A DNA stretch of 64,000 nucleotides from Odontocerum albicorne (lineage: Eukaryota > Arthropoda > Insecta > Trichoptera > Odontoceridae). The notes beneath the pieces were generated by a model. The model was not told the DNA's origin. It did no database searches and saw only the letters and a list, made by a program, of their open reading frames with translations. Position 1 is the stretch's first letter. The number at the start of each line of letters is the position of its first letter. This document shows positions 34,506 to 48,054 of this stretch, in pieces. The stretch covers positions 15,100,205 through 15,164,204 of the forward strand of contig OX463846.1 of the NCBI GenBank assembly GCA_949825065.1, in the 5' to 3' direction. The translations under genes and the position numbers were made by a program.

Positions 34506-34925
34506 TCAATGTAATACATGAACCACTTGATTTCTCTCTCTCTCTCTCATTAAATTCACAGGATTTTGTAATATTCTCAGATTTTCTTAGTTCTGTTAGA
34601 ACAGCATCGTCTAGCCTCTTGAGTTTAGCTGATAATTTTTTATATGATTTTAGACCCTCGATATTTGGTAAAATATGTGACAGAATCCAGTTCCTCGTTA
34701 TTAAACTTAATAACTTCTACTCAGGACATCATATTGCAGGCTAAAAAAAACGTTAACTCACTAGTTGGTTAAATGCCTGGGAGCGGCCCAGTAGCTATAA
34801 TGGATATTCAGGTTAAAATACCTACTTAACCTTGGTTCCACAAAATAAACATGTCCAAATGAAATGTGTTTGTGATATGCAGGTAAAAAATTGGCCAGTC
34901 TGATTGGAGCCAACTTTATAAAATC
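34506..34925. other. Intergenic, nothing recognised
   Basis: Contains a short TC microsatellite (TCTCTCTCTCTCTC, about 34537). No gene. Confidence 0.35.
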
Positions 34926-34929
34926 CATG

Positions 34930-35165
34930 TAAAAGAAAACCCTATATGCACGCGTGGAATAATAGGTGAGGAGACCCTCCACCATGTTTTCTTTGAGTGT
35001 CCTCTGCGCACCGCATACAACCTTTACTCAAAAGTAAATGTCCCCCGTCCTTTCAATATGTCCCACCTACTCGCACTTTATTCTTCATTAATTCAAAGTC
35101 ACATATATGAATTTACCGTCCTAAAAACTGAAGGATTTGTTATATATTCTCATACTGCATAATTT
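34930..35165 (+). pseudogene. LINE ORF2 C-terminal zinc-knuckle region
   Basis: Frame reads 'CTRGIIGEETLHHVFFECP' then 'LRTAYNLYSKVNVP'. It matches the C-terminal C...EET..H...ECP motif of jockey/R1-type LINE polyproteins. About 70 residues, no upstream domains. Confidence 0.55.
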
Positions 35166-35464
35166 CCTTCAAATTGTTATTGGCACAAATAATCCTCTTT
35201 ATAGGATGAAATGCCTAATAAACTAATATAACATAAGAAGACGTATTCCATTCACAAAATGTCTGACAATTACACTCGCTCCTCACTAGTAATTGCTTAT
35301 CATGCATTTATCCTTCAATAGGATGATACAAATATTGACAAAATAATTATCATCTTCACCATCTGCGTGTACCTATCGGAGTAGGCGGAGATAAAAAATC
35401 TCCGATTTCTTCTAGCCTGGCACACATCTATCGTTTTTTTTACGTTCATGTAAAAATAAATAAA
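35166..35464. other. Intergenic, nothing recognised
   Basis: No supported feature. Confidence 0.3.
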
Positions 35465-35665
35465 TACAGGTTTATTGATAGTAACATAGTATGTACATAA
35501 TACATTTAGACACATTTTAAGAACACATTAAAAAGAAAATACATTAAAAAACAGAAGCTATCAAAAGGCTTAGCTCATCTAATAACATCCCTCCGGCCAA
35601 GATACATCCCACCAATATAGGGCCAGCCCAGCCACGAGGACACCAGATGTTTTTCAGCCCACACC
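35465..35665 (-). repeat. SINE family S3 body
   Basis: Co-linear with 16737-16925: ATACAGGTTTATTG, AACATAGTA, GAAGCTATCAAAAGG, TAACATCCCTCCGGCCAAGA and CCACCAATATAGGGC. The head is not clearly present. Confidence 0.6.
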
Positions 35666-36963
35666 CTTGAAACAGTAGAACAAGAAGATAAAAAAAAAAA
35701 CACACAGAAAATAAATAGATGACATATACATACTTCGTCGCTCATACTTAGAGTATATAGCCTAGTATAGAGCCTTTTCACTCTTTTCTCTTTCAGAATT
35801 TTATTTGTTTCGACGAACCACGATTTTCTAGGTCTTCTTTAACTCTTCAACTTTCTATCTTACTCTTATAGATATTTTTTGTGAATATTTCATCATTTAT
35901 TCTTTTTACGTGGCTTAATCATCTTTACGCATCATTGTTCATCTTAAACACAGCATCTTCTATCAATCCGCATTATTTGCTAATATTCTCATTCCTTATT
36001 CTATCATACATTATCTTTCTACAAATTCTGCCCAATGATCTCATTTCACGTTCAAGTTTCGTTTGCATATCGTATTGCTGGAACTAAATTCTGTGCGAAA
36101 GGTCGTCAGTTCGAACCCCGCGCTGTGCTACTCCCCTAGAATGACACAAGCATTTTTTCAACTAAGTATTCGGGGGTACAAGGATGACTAAGACTTTGGT
36201 TATACCTATTCTTTAAAAAAAAAGATCCATTATCAGCGGCTAGTTTTGCTTCCCTTGAAATGCTTCAGTCAGTAAAAGACATTGTATAACCTACCTACCA
36301 TTCACTTTGTTACCTGATGGTATTCATCTTTCGATATTTAAAAAGACAACATCTTTATAAAGAAAAAAAATGGCATTTTATGTTTGTATTAATAATATTG
36401 CTATAATATATTAGTAAACTTTTACATAAAAAAAATTATAGAACGGCTGTACTTTCCAGTTCATTAATTTATTTGCATGAATAAATTTTCTGTAGTAAAA
36501 TGTAAATGTAAAATAACTATTCTACGATTATCAAACCTTATGAAGAACTTTAAAGTTCCATTAATACATTAACAAGTGACGAAATGTGAAATTTAAAAGA
36601 TGAAAGCTATAGCCCATTCAAAACCATCAATTAAAAAAAAACACAAATTAAAATATAATAAATTATTTTATCTCAACAGTTTACATAACGATACGTGAGT
36701 ATTTTAATATATTCCTTTGCAGTATGAGTTAACAGTTAAACAAAAATATCGTTTATTAAAGAATAAACATAACCATAAATAAAATTAAAAAGTTTGCAAC
36801 AAAATGTGTCACGTAATAAAGTGGATACATGTTTACAGGTATGAGATATTATTTATTTGCATTTGGGAATTCAACACGAGACAATATCTCGAATACGAAC
36901 TGAAATGTATTGGTAATGGAGATATTACTTATTGTTATAGATTATTATACTTTCGTAGGATAC
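35666..36963. other. Intergenic; isolated B-box at about 36105
   Basis: GTCAGTTCGAACCCCGCGC at about 36103 is a good B-box with no matching A-box at the right distance. Otherwise featureless. Confidence 0.35.
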
Positions 36964-37125
36964 AAAACAACCTGACGAGCTTATTGCCGCGTGGAAATCT
37001 CTTTCAAGAAACCAGAAAGATCTTAAAGAGACGTTATTTGAAAAACAGACTGCATCCCTTTTTAAGTAAGTAGTTTCTAGGAAACGAGCCCACAATCTCC
37101 GGTTACTAATTAGACGACGATGGTA
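36964..37125 (-). repeat. SINE family S1, nearly full length
   Basis: Plus-strand view: ACAACCTGACGAGCTTATTG, CCGCGTGGAAATCTCTTTC, AAGATCTTAAAGA, CAGACTGCATCCCTTTTT, then an eroded tRNA-like head ending near TAGACGACGATGG. Orientation minus. Confidence 0.55.
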
Positions 37126-37384
37126 ATTTTGTTTTTAATATATAAACATTTTTTTAAACAATCTTTGTAAAGAAACATATTTCAAATAAATTAATAGTAA
37201 AGTGTACCAAGGAAAACGTGTCTCTAAAATAGGGTAAATAAAAAAATGTTTAAGGTGGGTTACAATCTTCAAACTATTTTCTGATCGTTTAACGAATTAT
37301 GTATGTTAATATTAGTTAGCTTTTCAAGGCAAAACGTCTATGGGTAATTTTTTTCTTCATTAGAAATAGTTATTTTATTTTGAT

Positions 37385-37735
37385 TTGCTTTAGTAAAGAA
37401 CATTGATTCTCCAAATATCTCTATTTGATGCAGAAATATGGACATTGAGAGTAAAGCAAGGCAAAAAGATAAACACCTTGCTGGTGCTGTCAACGTATGT
37501 TACGGGTGCTATGGACTGTACATGGTACAAATTCATCAATTCAGAAAGAACTGTAAACTGGACTGTGTTTATCTTCATTAATTTAATTTCGAATCATGAG
37601 GTACTTCGATCATATAGTCAGAAGGAAATATACAAGGAAGAGATTGATAATCCAAGGAAAATGGAATTGTCAGGGATGTAACCAATAGCTCACTGAACGA
37701 GTGTAGTAGAAATGTTAATAACAGTTAGAAATTGA
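37385..37735 (+). pseudogene. LINE RT C-terminal region, eroded
   Basis: 'LQISLFDAEIWTLRVKQGKK' corresponds to the '..LLYGAETWTL....' block. Later, in another frame, 'RYFDHIVRRKYTRKRLIIQG' corresponds to 'RYFGHI.RR...LERLIIQGK'. About 90 residues in between are deleted or unreadable. Confidence 0.6.
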
Positions 37736-38909
37736 GTCATATCTATCAATATTTTTGCACCACAGGCAATTCGTTTGCAATATTCCAATAAACAATAAGT
37801 CCAATAAACACGACTGCTCTATAAAGAAAATAACGATTAATAAGAAGAAAAGAAATTGCTCTTATTCATTTATTAATTTCCTTGTCCGAAACATCAATTG
37901 TTAACTATGCCATGTGTTTCCAGTAGGAGGCAGTACAGGTCGCTTTATCATTCGTATCAATCAGGTCTTGCTCCAAACATTTAATCCCGATGTTCGATCA
38001 AATTAGCATGTGCCAAGTCCTGTATAGCCCCACAATCATAGTCAATGTGTCTTTCGTTCAAGAAATCCCACCTTTGTTTTTTTTTCAGAAAGTTCCATCC
38101 AGTCGTCAGATATTTCTTTCCATTCGAATGCATTTTATCTGGAGAAATTGTGAGTACCTTACTCTCTTTTCATTAAACACTTCCGAGATTGCTGGCTGTC
38201 GGTCATAAAGGGGTGTCGTGGTTTCAAAACTTTCCTTAAAAAATCGTAATATTTTTTTAAAACTGCAACAAAAGTGTATCTTTTTTTTATTACACAATGG
38301 ATAAACACGGTTATCCCTAATGATTTGCTTTTATTTGCAGAGGTCGTTTAGCAAATGTACACGCCTACCGCGTGTTCTCGTAATATTGCTTTGAAGTCCA
38401 AATACTTCAAACAACCCCAGGCCTTTTAGAAAGCCTCCGTAAACAACCCTTATTGTATGAATTTCCGTAAAACTTCATTTGCTTTCATTTGAATTACGCT
38501 GAAAAAACTTTTATTGCGTTGTAAATGCCTTCATTTCCCCTCTGGATGCTTAGCTTGAACTTTTTAATCTAAATCCGAAACCGTATACCCACGAGAAAAG
38601 TGATTATTTAATTCACATGCTCTTTTCCCATTAGCTTTCGTACGGTTTTTACGTTTTTATAGATTTCCACAATTTAAATTATAAAACTGTTATCGCATCG
38701 TCGGGTGTATATGCCATTAAAAAAGGTTTTCAACTCATTAAGGTATATTTAACGCAATTATAAAAAAAAACTAATCGCGTTTTCTTTTCCTAAAGTAGAC
38801 TTGTATAAATAGTTGGCGAGTCTAAAATATGTCACCTTCATAAGTTAACGAGTACTTATTTCACGATTTTTGTTTAAATACTGTATCAAATAATATTCGC
38901 ATATATCAC
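37736..38909. other. Intergenic; repeat R5 copy at 37905-38045
   Basis: 37905-38045 is the partner of 17488-17640 (see there). Remainder has no supported feature. Confidence 0.4.
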
Positions 38910-39060
38910 AATCGGGCAGGCTTGCCGTTTGAAAATTTCTTTCAACCACCCAGATTTTAAAAAACCTTATGTAAAATACTTAACTGAGATATTTTGGATG
39001 ATATCATAAATCAAGATCGAAACTCTCGAACGGAAGACAACCGTTTTTCTTACGTTTAAG
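38910..39060 (-). repeat. SINE family S1, eroded
   Basis: Keeps GCAGGCTTGCCGTTTG, TTTCTTTCAACCACCCAGAT and CCTTATGTAAAATACTTAACTG in S1 order. The head region is barely recognisable. Confidence 0.4.
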
Positions 39061-39186
39061 ATAACAAAGGTTCAAAATTCAACAAAGTTTTTATAAAAAA
39101 TGATATTTACACGTATCCAATACTGATTTAGTCCTATTTAAATAAATCAATAATTATCATATTAAACTTCCGTTGTATACAGTGCA

Positions 39187-39433
39187 ATCTAATAGACTTG
39201 TTGTCATGTGGGAATCTTTTTCAATCATTCAGAAAGGTGTTTCAAGAAGTCTTAAGTAAAAAACAAACTGTAACCCCTTTTTTAATCTTGGGCTAGCGGG
39301 AATATAACTCTCAAATCTCCAGGTAGGAAGTTAGTCGTCTTACGAACTAGCACAAATCTCCAGGTAGGAAGTTAGTCGTCTTACGAACTAGCACAAATCT
39401 CCAGGTAGGAAGTTAGTCGTCTTACGAACTAGC
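39187..39433 (-). repeat. SINE family S1 with triplicated tRNA-like head
   Basis: Body words TTGTTGTCATGTGGGAATCT and AAACAAACTGTAACCCCTTT are followed by the head. A 41-bp block of the head containing CTCCAGGTAGGAAGTTAG and TCGTCTTACGAACTAG is repeated three times in tandem (39311, about 39350 and 39391). Confidence 0.7.
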
Positions 39434-39439
39434 ACACGG

Positions 39440-41332
<1,893 letters not shown>

Positions 41333-41444
41333 AAATATGAAGGAAAAAGGAAGAATAGGATCTGGGTCACGCTTGGTGAGTTTGAAGAGAGATAAAATCA
41401 CTAAAAGATACGAATGAAGTCTATCAAAGAGATATTTCAAATAC

Positions 41445-42367
41445 GTGGGTCGTTAAAAAATTAAAGAACGATTTGGCATAACTAAATAAAAACGAAAGAT
41501 ACGAGTATCAACACAAAACTATATTTACAAAGTCACAGTACCTTACTCTATTTTTCAATGTAGTCGCCATAGCTGTCAAGGCACTTATTGTAACGTGTAA
41601 CCAATTTTTCAATTTCGATGTTATACTCTTCTACCGCCAAAGATTTGAGCTAGGATGTCACTTCTTGTTTGAGGTCTTCATCGTTTGCGAACTGTTTTCC
41701 ACCCAAAAAATCCTTTAGTTTCGGGAATAAGTGAAAATCACTTGGTGCCAAGTCAGGGCTGTAAGGAGGATGCCCAAAAATTTCCTACTTAAGACGTTGA
41801 AGTTTTCGCTGTGTTCGTGCTGGTGCCTGAGGCCGCGCATTGTCATGAATCAAAACCACCTTTCCCGACAACATTCCACGTCTCTTGTTTTGGATGGCGC
41901 GTCTAAGTCGTTGAAGAGTTTCACAATAGGACTCTGAGTTTATTGTGTGTCCTCTTGGCATAAACTCTACGTGGATCAAACCCTTTCGGTCCCAAAAAAC
42001 TGTTTCCATCACTTTTCTGGAGTTGAAATTCGGTTTTTCTTTTCCGAGCACACATTTTTTTGTAGCCAAGGTGCTCTGTCACTATTTCATATAGGAGCAA
42101 TCGTGAAATTTGTGGGAAAGATTCATGTACTGTGCTTAAAGTTGCCAATAAATTTCGATAGGCCGAATATTTTGTGCATTCAGAAAACGAATGACACTAC
42201 GTACTTCACATTTGGCGGGATTTTCGATGGGCGCAGCCATTTTGAAAGATTACAGAACAAAGACGCACGATTGTTCGTCAACAAAACTGGTGCGCATATG
42301 ATCGCGGTGGTGGGGGATCGCCGCAGGGCGTGGTGCGCAATAGTTATTTACTTTCTGGACGCGCCTA
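41445..42367 (-). mobile_element. Mariner transposon, inactive
   Basis: The right end on the minus strand begins GGCGCGTCCAGAAAGTAA, a familiar mariner terminus. The left end GGGTCGTTAAAAAATTAAAG is a poor inverted match. The transposase reads 'MAAPIENPAKCEVRSVIRFL' from about 42238, breaks, then 'TKKCVLGKEKPNFNSRKVM', 'VEFMPRGHTINSESYCETL', 'VVLIHDNARPQAPARTQRKL', a stop, then 'HPPYSPDLAPSDFHLFPKLK'. The HDN and PD..P.D blocks carry the second and third catalytic Asp of the D,D34D triad. The first third is partly deleted and there are several stops. Confidence 0.8.
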
Positions 42368-42489
42368 GTAATACGATGTTTATTTAATAAATTTATTTTC
42401 TGAAGGATAATAATAAAACCCGTATGTAAAGTGAAAACATAAAGTGGTAACGGAACTATTTTTACATCTTGACCGTTATTTACTCTAAA

Positions 42490-42765
42490 CATTAATGTGA
42501 GTCAACCTTAAACATTTTAGTACCGTCAAAACAGATTTATGAATAAAAGTTCATTGTGTTATAGTGACTAATAACTTGATTATCAAAAAAACTAAAATAA
42601 TATTAAAATGTTCGATATCGTATTCTAATATATGAAGAACTATGTAAAATATTTATACATTTATCATGTATTTGTTATTGTAGATAAAGGGTAAGTCAGT
42701 TAAATCAATTAGGTTGATAATAGGGATGGTAAATATATTCATTTTGTTTGCAAAGGAGAGGGGCG
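42490..42765 (+). repeat. Gene-family upstream block U, copy 1
   Basis: Shares GAGTCAACC..AAACATT.TA, TTATCAAAA..., and GTTAAATCAATTAGGTTGAT then GGGATGGTAAATATATTC with copies at 62090, 62925 and 63166. In copy C the block abuts the promoter. Here about 1 kb, including a LINE, lies between it and the promoter of gene A. Confidence 0.7.
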
Positions 42766-43139
42766 GCTCTTCTGTATATTCAACTAGGCAATGGCTCTGG
42801 GTTCGGTTTCGGAAGGAGCCGACACATCGTTTCCAACTTGAATTTTGGAATTCTTTTTAATTGGGCATGGATTACATGTCAAAACACAGAGCCGTGTAGA
42901 TGATGGCAGGATGCAAGTATCCAATAGCTGATACTTCGTCTTCAGACTAATGTTGTTTATGACCCTTGGATTATTAACTGTATCGCTGATAGCACCTATT
43001 CCAATGGACAGCTTCTCCTTGATACTTGCATGCCAGATGTTAGCATCCGATGATTTATTGATGCCAAATTATAAAAAATGCGCTTTAATGTAACATTAAA
43101 TTATATTCAGTAAGTCGCCGCTGGACGAATTCTATTCTC
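42766..43139. other. Spacer between block U1 and a LINE
   Basis: Moderately complex sequence, perhaps part of the following LINE. No clear motif. Confidence 0.3.
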
Positions 43140-43610
43140 GGACGAATTCTCTCGAAAAAGAGAGTCATTGATTCATGCATCTTACCAATCCTCACATATG
43201 GAATTGAAACCTCTGTCCTAACAAAGCAAATAACGCAAAAACTATTAGTGACACAGAGAGCCGTGGAGAAAAGGATGCTGGGAGTTTCACTGCGAGATAG
43301 AAAGACAAAGGATAAGAGAGAGAACCAAAGTCACGGACGTAGTTGAGAGAGCAGCTGCCTTAAAATGGAGCTGGGCAGGACATATTGCGAGATGATCTGA
43401 CTCTCGATGGACGAAAAAAGTCCTGGAATGGTAGCCTAGAACGGGCAGGAGAGGTGTGGGGAGACCACAGACTAGATGGTCGGACGATATAAGATGGGCC
43501 GCGGGGGTGAAGTGGATGCAGTGTGCCCGAGATAGGGAGTTGTGGAAGACCGAAGGGGAGGCCTATATCCAGGGATAGATCCAGAACGGCTGAAGGAGAA
43601 GAAGAAAGTA
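43140..43610 (+). pseudogene. RTE-like LINE C-terminal region
   Basis: Frames read 'PILTYGIETSVLTKQ' (..P.LTYG.ET), 'EKRMLGVSLRDRKTKDK', 'RAAALKWSWAGHIAR', 'DSRWTKKVLEW', then 'RTGRRGVGRPQTRWSDDIRW' and a C-terminal 'ARDRELWKTEGEAYIQG'. This is the well-known C-terminus of an RTE-type LINE found in many insects. Frame shifts and stops (for example after HIAR) kill it. A GAAGGAGAAGAAGAAAG tail follows. It separates block U1 from the gene A promoter. Confidence 0.75.
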
Positions 43611-43734
43611 ATTTTCTTTCTTTGCAAAAAAAAAGGAAATTATGACATTTCTTTGGCGCCCATTATGTGAACACGGACCTGTAAATAACAACAAATAGTC
43701 GAGAAATATTGGTTCATTAAATATCATTGAACTT

Positions 43735-43825
43735 TAATTGAGTCGAAGGTTCCAGAGTGGTGGGGATGAGTTTCATAAAAGCCCTGAATTCAAGATTTTT
43801 TCTAAGTCCATTAATTTTCATCGTC
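43735..43825 (+). promoter_or_regulatory. Core promoter and 5' leader of gene A
   Basis: GAGTCGAAGGTTCCAGAGTG then GTGGGGATGAGTTTCATAAA is shared almost base for base with the region upstream of gene C. CATAAAA at about 43774 sits where C has TATAAAAA. The expected transcription start about 30 bp further leaves a leader of only some 20-25 nt before the ATG at 43826. Confidence 0.6.
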
Positions 43826-44094
43826 ATGTCTGTGGTATGTAATTTTTTAAACCAAATATTTTGGATTTTGCGTTTGTTATCTGTATTACTCTGCGTATTT
43901 TCCTTCATGAAATAAAGAATTTAGAAATAAAAAATTACTAACGGTTACATCTTATAGTAATTTTGGATATCAAGAAATTGTAGTGAAATAATCGGATTAC
44001 TGAAACGTAGCTTGGCTAAACTATCGTGTTTGATTGTAATAGCAAGTCTCAACAAGTTGGAACCAATTTTCAAGCAACTTTATAATAATATTCA

Positions 44095-44320
44095 ATATAC
44101 TATGTTGTTTATTGCATTTGGTCTACCTGGATCGCAATTTTTTAGACTATTTTCAATACCGCTTTTAAACTGTTCCATGGGTGTCATAAATATTGTCGTG
44201 TTAGTCCGCTTCTAAAAAGTCTACATTGGCTAGAGTGTCGCGAACGGTGTGGTTTTAAACAATATCTCTTTACATTCAATACCCTTTATGGAATATCTCC
44301 ATTGTGTGTTTCGAATATAC
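44095..44320 (+). pseudogene. CR1/jockey-like LINE C-terminal fragment in intron 1 of gene A
   Basis: 'PLLKSLHWLECRERCGFKQY' homologue (the plus-strand frame shows 'KSLHWLECRERCGFKQYLFT') then 'FNTLYGISPLC' matches the 'LHWLPVR.R..FK...LTFK.L.G.AP.YL' block near the C-terminus of CR1/L2/jockey-type LINEs. Fragment only. Confidence 0.55.
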
Positions 44321-44399
44321 AATAGTATAGTCTGAGAGATTTGGCTTTGAAGAGGATCAGGACTTTGAAGTCGATTTTATTCAGCATCGAATAAATGGA

Positions 44400-45949
44400 C
44401 TCTTCCGAATTGATTCAATATGACCGAGTATTATGACAGAGCTTTGCTGTTGCTACTCTCGTGGTGTGAGATGGTTTGTCTTAAAATGCTAGATATACAG
44501 ATGGCGTGGACAGCTTACGAAGCGCCTGAAGACATCCCTTTTTGGGAAGGTTTATCAAAATCTATAACAATATCCTATATGAACACTACACTCCACCTCA
44601 AGCCGTATGTGTGACTATCACATAGTTTTTAATTTTTTTATTTTACACATGACAATAAATATACATACTTTTCGAAAAAAACAACAGGTTATTTAATTTA
44701 AACACACAATTTTAATTGATCTGGGTTTATTGCCTTTCATTTATTGTGTCCCCAGTAAACTAGGCTTTGGCCTGTATCTCACTGAGGACAGGCAAAATGT
44801 ACTTTTATATAAAGGTTTCTTTGTAGTTCGTCTTACCTTTGTAAGTTTTCTGCCGTTTTCTTACCCATGTATTTTTTCTAAATATATGCAAATGCGGGGA
44901 AGTACTGAATCTAATGTCTGAAGCATCAACCTTTGTATGGTTACACTCGACTTATTAATTTTTTTTGTCATATTTCTATTATTTAAATAATGGTGGGTGT
45001 CAAAGCGCTTCGAGGAGTACCAAAGCGCCTTTGAGGAGTATCTGCTCTCTAAACGGCCATTTATAGAGTACCTGTTATTTTAGACATTAAGCTTAGTTTA
45101 AAATTTATTGTAATTATATATTTGTTTTTTTTACTCGCAAGATTTACTTTACGGAAATTTTAAGAGATATGTTATTGTTTGCATTAAATGTGTTTAATTC
45201 TAAAATTATCACATTTTCTGATTTAAAAGTAGTGATAGTTTATATAATATAACTACATGTAGAATTGAAAATATCAAATCCTGCATACTACCAACTTTAT
45301 AACAAAAACTTTAACATTATTTATGCCTATTAGTCAATCAGTGGTTGAAAAAAAATTTTCCTTTTTCAAAATATTTTTATATTTTTTTATCAATTTAATA
45401 ACAATATAAAGATTCAGGTTTAATACAGAACTGTTTAACTATTCAATTTAATATTTTGGTTTCAAATGTTTTTTGAACTGTAGAATAGGTTTAATTCAAT
45501 ATACGATCATCTCCAAAGAAACTTTTCAAGCAAGTGAAAAATAGCTAAGCACATCTCGAACATATCCAAAAAAATCTAATTTTACACTCGGTTTTTCTTA
45601 TTAAGTGATTTGTCTAATAAATTCTATAATTGTTAAAATATCATAATAAATGTGTATAACTTTTGAACAGACATCCTAATGAAATGGTTTCGGAGCTGAA
45701 AGAACTAAACATTTTAGAAATAACAACGTAAATCAATAAAATATGAAATATTATCATGAAATTAATAAAAAATTTGAAAATCAGTCACAATTTGTTTAGA
45801 CTATTGCTAAGCTTTCTGAGTAATCCAGAACGCAACTTTGATTGCTGTTGGATTTAAGTCTGTTTTTAAACCTCAAATCCAAGGTAATAAGAAATCTATT
45901 TAATTAGATTTGTATTTTTTAAGATATTAATTATATTTTTAATTTTCAG
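44400..45949 (+). other. Rest of intron 1 of gene A
   Basis: AT-rich. Two short direct repeats at 45001-45030 (CAAAGCGC(C)TT.GAGGAGTA). A pyrimidine-rich stretch precedes the TTTTCAG acceptor. Nothing else recognised. Confidence 0.4.
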
Positions 45950-46159
45950 TTTGTCGACGGAGTATATCAGGGATTCAGGCCATCAGCATTTATACAGGCT
46001 GTGAAACAAGCCTGTCACATGCTTCGGGATTTAGATCCTCCTGTAAAAACCATCTTGAAGGAATGTTGGCATAAAATCGTGGATAGTTTCCCTTTTGCAG
46101 AGGAATCCCCCGAAGAATCTGACAACCTCCCATTTAGATATAAAAGATGTGAGGATTTG
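45950..46159 (+). CDS. Gene A, exon 2
   Basis: 210 nt, phase 0 at both ends, bounded by AATTTTCAG and GTAAGT. Encodes 70 residues opening FVDGVYQGF. By eye about three quarters identical to exon 2 of gene C and a little less to B. The changes sit mainly at the acidic 'ESPEESD' stretch and at the residues before RCEDL. Intact. Confidence 0.8.
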
Positions 46160-46179
46160 GTAAGTGGTTATATTTATCG

Positions 46180-46610
46180 CATTGGCCGCAGTATGGAAGA
46201 CTGATCTATTTCCATTGGCCCCAGTATGGAAGACTGATCTATTTGCATTGGCCCCAGTATGGAAGACTGATCTATTTGCATTGGCCCCAGTATGAAAGAC
46301 TGATCTATTTCCATTGGCCCCAGTATGGAAGACTGATCTATTTCCATTGGCCCCAGTATGGAAGACTGATCTATTTGCATTGGCCCCAGTATGGAAGACT
46401 GATCTATTTGCATTGGCCCCAGTATGGAAGACTGATCTATTTGCATTGGCCCCAGTATGGAAGACTGATCAATTTCCATTGGCCCCAGTATGGAAGACTG
46501 ATCTATTTGCATTGGCCCCAGTATGGAAGACTGATCTATTTCCATTGGCCCCAGTATGGAAGACTGATCTATTTGCATTGGCTCTAGTATGGAAGACTGA
46601 TCTATTTGAA
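46180..46610. repeat. 33-bp minisatellite in intron 2 of gene A, 13 units
   Basis: Unit GCCCCAGTATGGAAGACTGA plus TCTATTT(C/G)CATTG. It begins 20 bp after the splice donor of exon 2. In gene B the same intron position has a single TTTGCATTGGCCCCAGTATGG, so the array grew from ancestral intron sequence. Because 33 is a multiple of three, frames run open on both strands, which is misleading. Confidence 0.95.
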
Positions 46611-46613
46611 GAT

Positions 46614-46880
<267 letters not shown>

Positions 46881-47260
46881 TAATTGTATAGATATGGGCT
46901 TTAGAAGAGTTGTATCGCTTTTTGGGTTATGATGATTACATTTTGGAAATGTTGCCGTTTTTATCTTCAGGGCGTGTTTGTTCAGGGCGTGAGTTAACTT
47001 TGCCACTACAAACATGCCCTGAAGATTAAAATTAATGTTTTAATGTAACGTTTTCGAAACTTCTGCATTAAAAGCCAATATGAGATTCAACCTCCAAAAT
47101 ACCTTATTCAACTGAAACGAAAACTCACGATATCTTCAAAACATATTTGACATAAATCGATTATAGAAAAATATATGAATTCCACCCCATGTAGCTGAAT
47201 TGTTTTATATTTCGATAAAATTAAAAGTGAATGAATATTAATATCTTTTTTTTTTTGCAG

Positions 47261-47511
47261 ATTACGATCAGTAGATTCTCTTCTAACATAGTAATGGTGA
47301 TGTTGCGAAAAGCGAAAAATTATAAAGTTGTTGTTTCTTCACTATATAGAGATCAAAAAGGCTGTTTTATTGGAAAAAAAAAGATCTACCAGAAAAACCT
47401 TGTGAACACTGCGCGTTGTATCATTGTAAAATAGAAACATTGAAAGATAGAAAGGTAAATACATGGTCAATGGAAAGCTTCCAATTTTTTTCACCTGAAG
47501 TGCCTAATTAA
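47261..47511 (+). pseudogene. Gene A, exon 3 (frameshifted)
   Basis: Acceptor is a run of T followed by TTGCAG. The first 41 or so codons align with gene B exon 3. After the A9 run the matching frame changes. The CxxCxxxH motif (CEHCALYH) and the ending FFSPEVPN lie in the shifted frame. Total length to the ancestral stop equals that of B within a few codons, so only the run differs. Confidence 0.7.
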
Positions 47512-48054
47512 GAATTGCCTAAATAACTTTTTTAACTGTAAAATGATTAAGCATATGGACTAGAACTTTTATAAAATAATTACTTTATAAAAATAATATA
47601 TAATTTGAACTGACAAAATAGCGAACAATGATTTTTTTACTCCTAGTAAAAATGTTTTCGGAGATGTTGCACTGTTGAGTCGGCTGACGTTTCTTTGACA
47701 TTACCTTGAGGATGAAGTTTACAATGTTTTCGAAACGATGGCTACCATTAAAGTCAACTCCATACAACAACAACTCTGTCAAACATTTTCTTACAGCGAA
47801 AAATAGACGTGAATATCATGGAAGATGTTTTTTTATATTGTACTTTAATTCAATTGAAGTAAGATACAAGTTCAATTAAATAATTTATTCTCGTTCACAA
47901 AAAAAACTTCCTTGAATATAACCAAATAGTAATTTATATTATATTTTGTGGTTATTCGGTTTTTTTATTATTAATATGAAGTGAAGGGGTAATTTTACTT
48001 TTAGAAAGATACTCGTACATAAGGAACTATAATTATTTACATGGAAAGAAGTTC

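Noticed and set aside
41947..42387. 146-residue open frame on the plus strand
   Set aside because: Antisense of the inactive mariner transposase.
44420..44614. 64-residue frame inside intron 1 of gene A as an extra exon
   Set aside because: Not bounded by matching splice sites in phase, no counterpart found in introns of B or C, and the intron already contains LINE debris.
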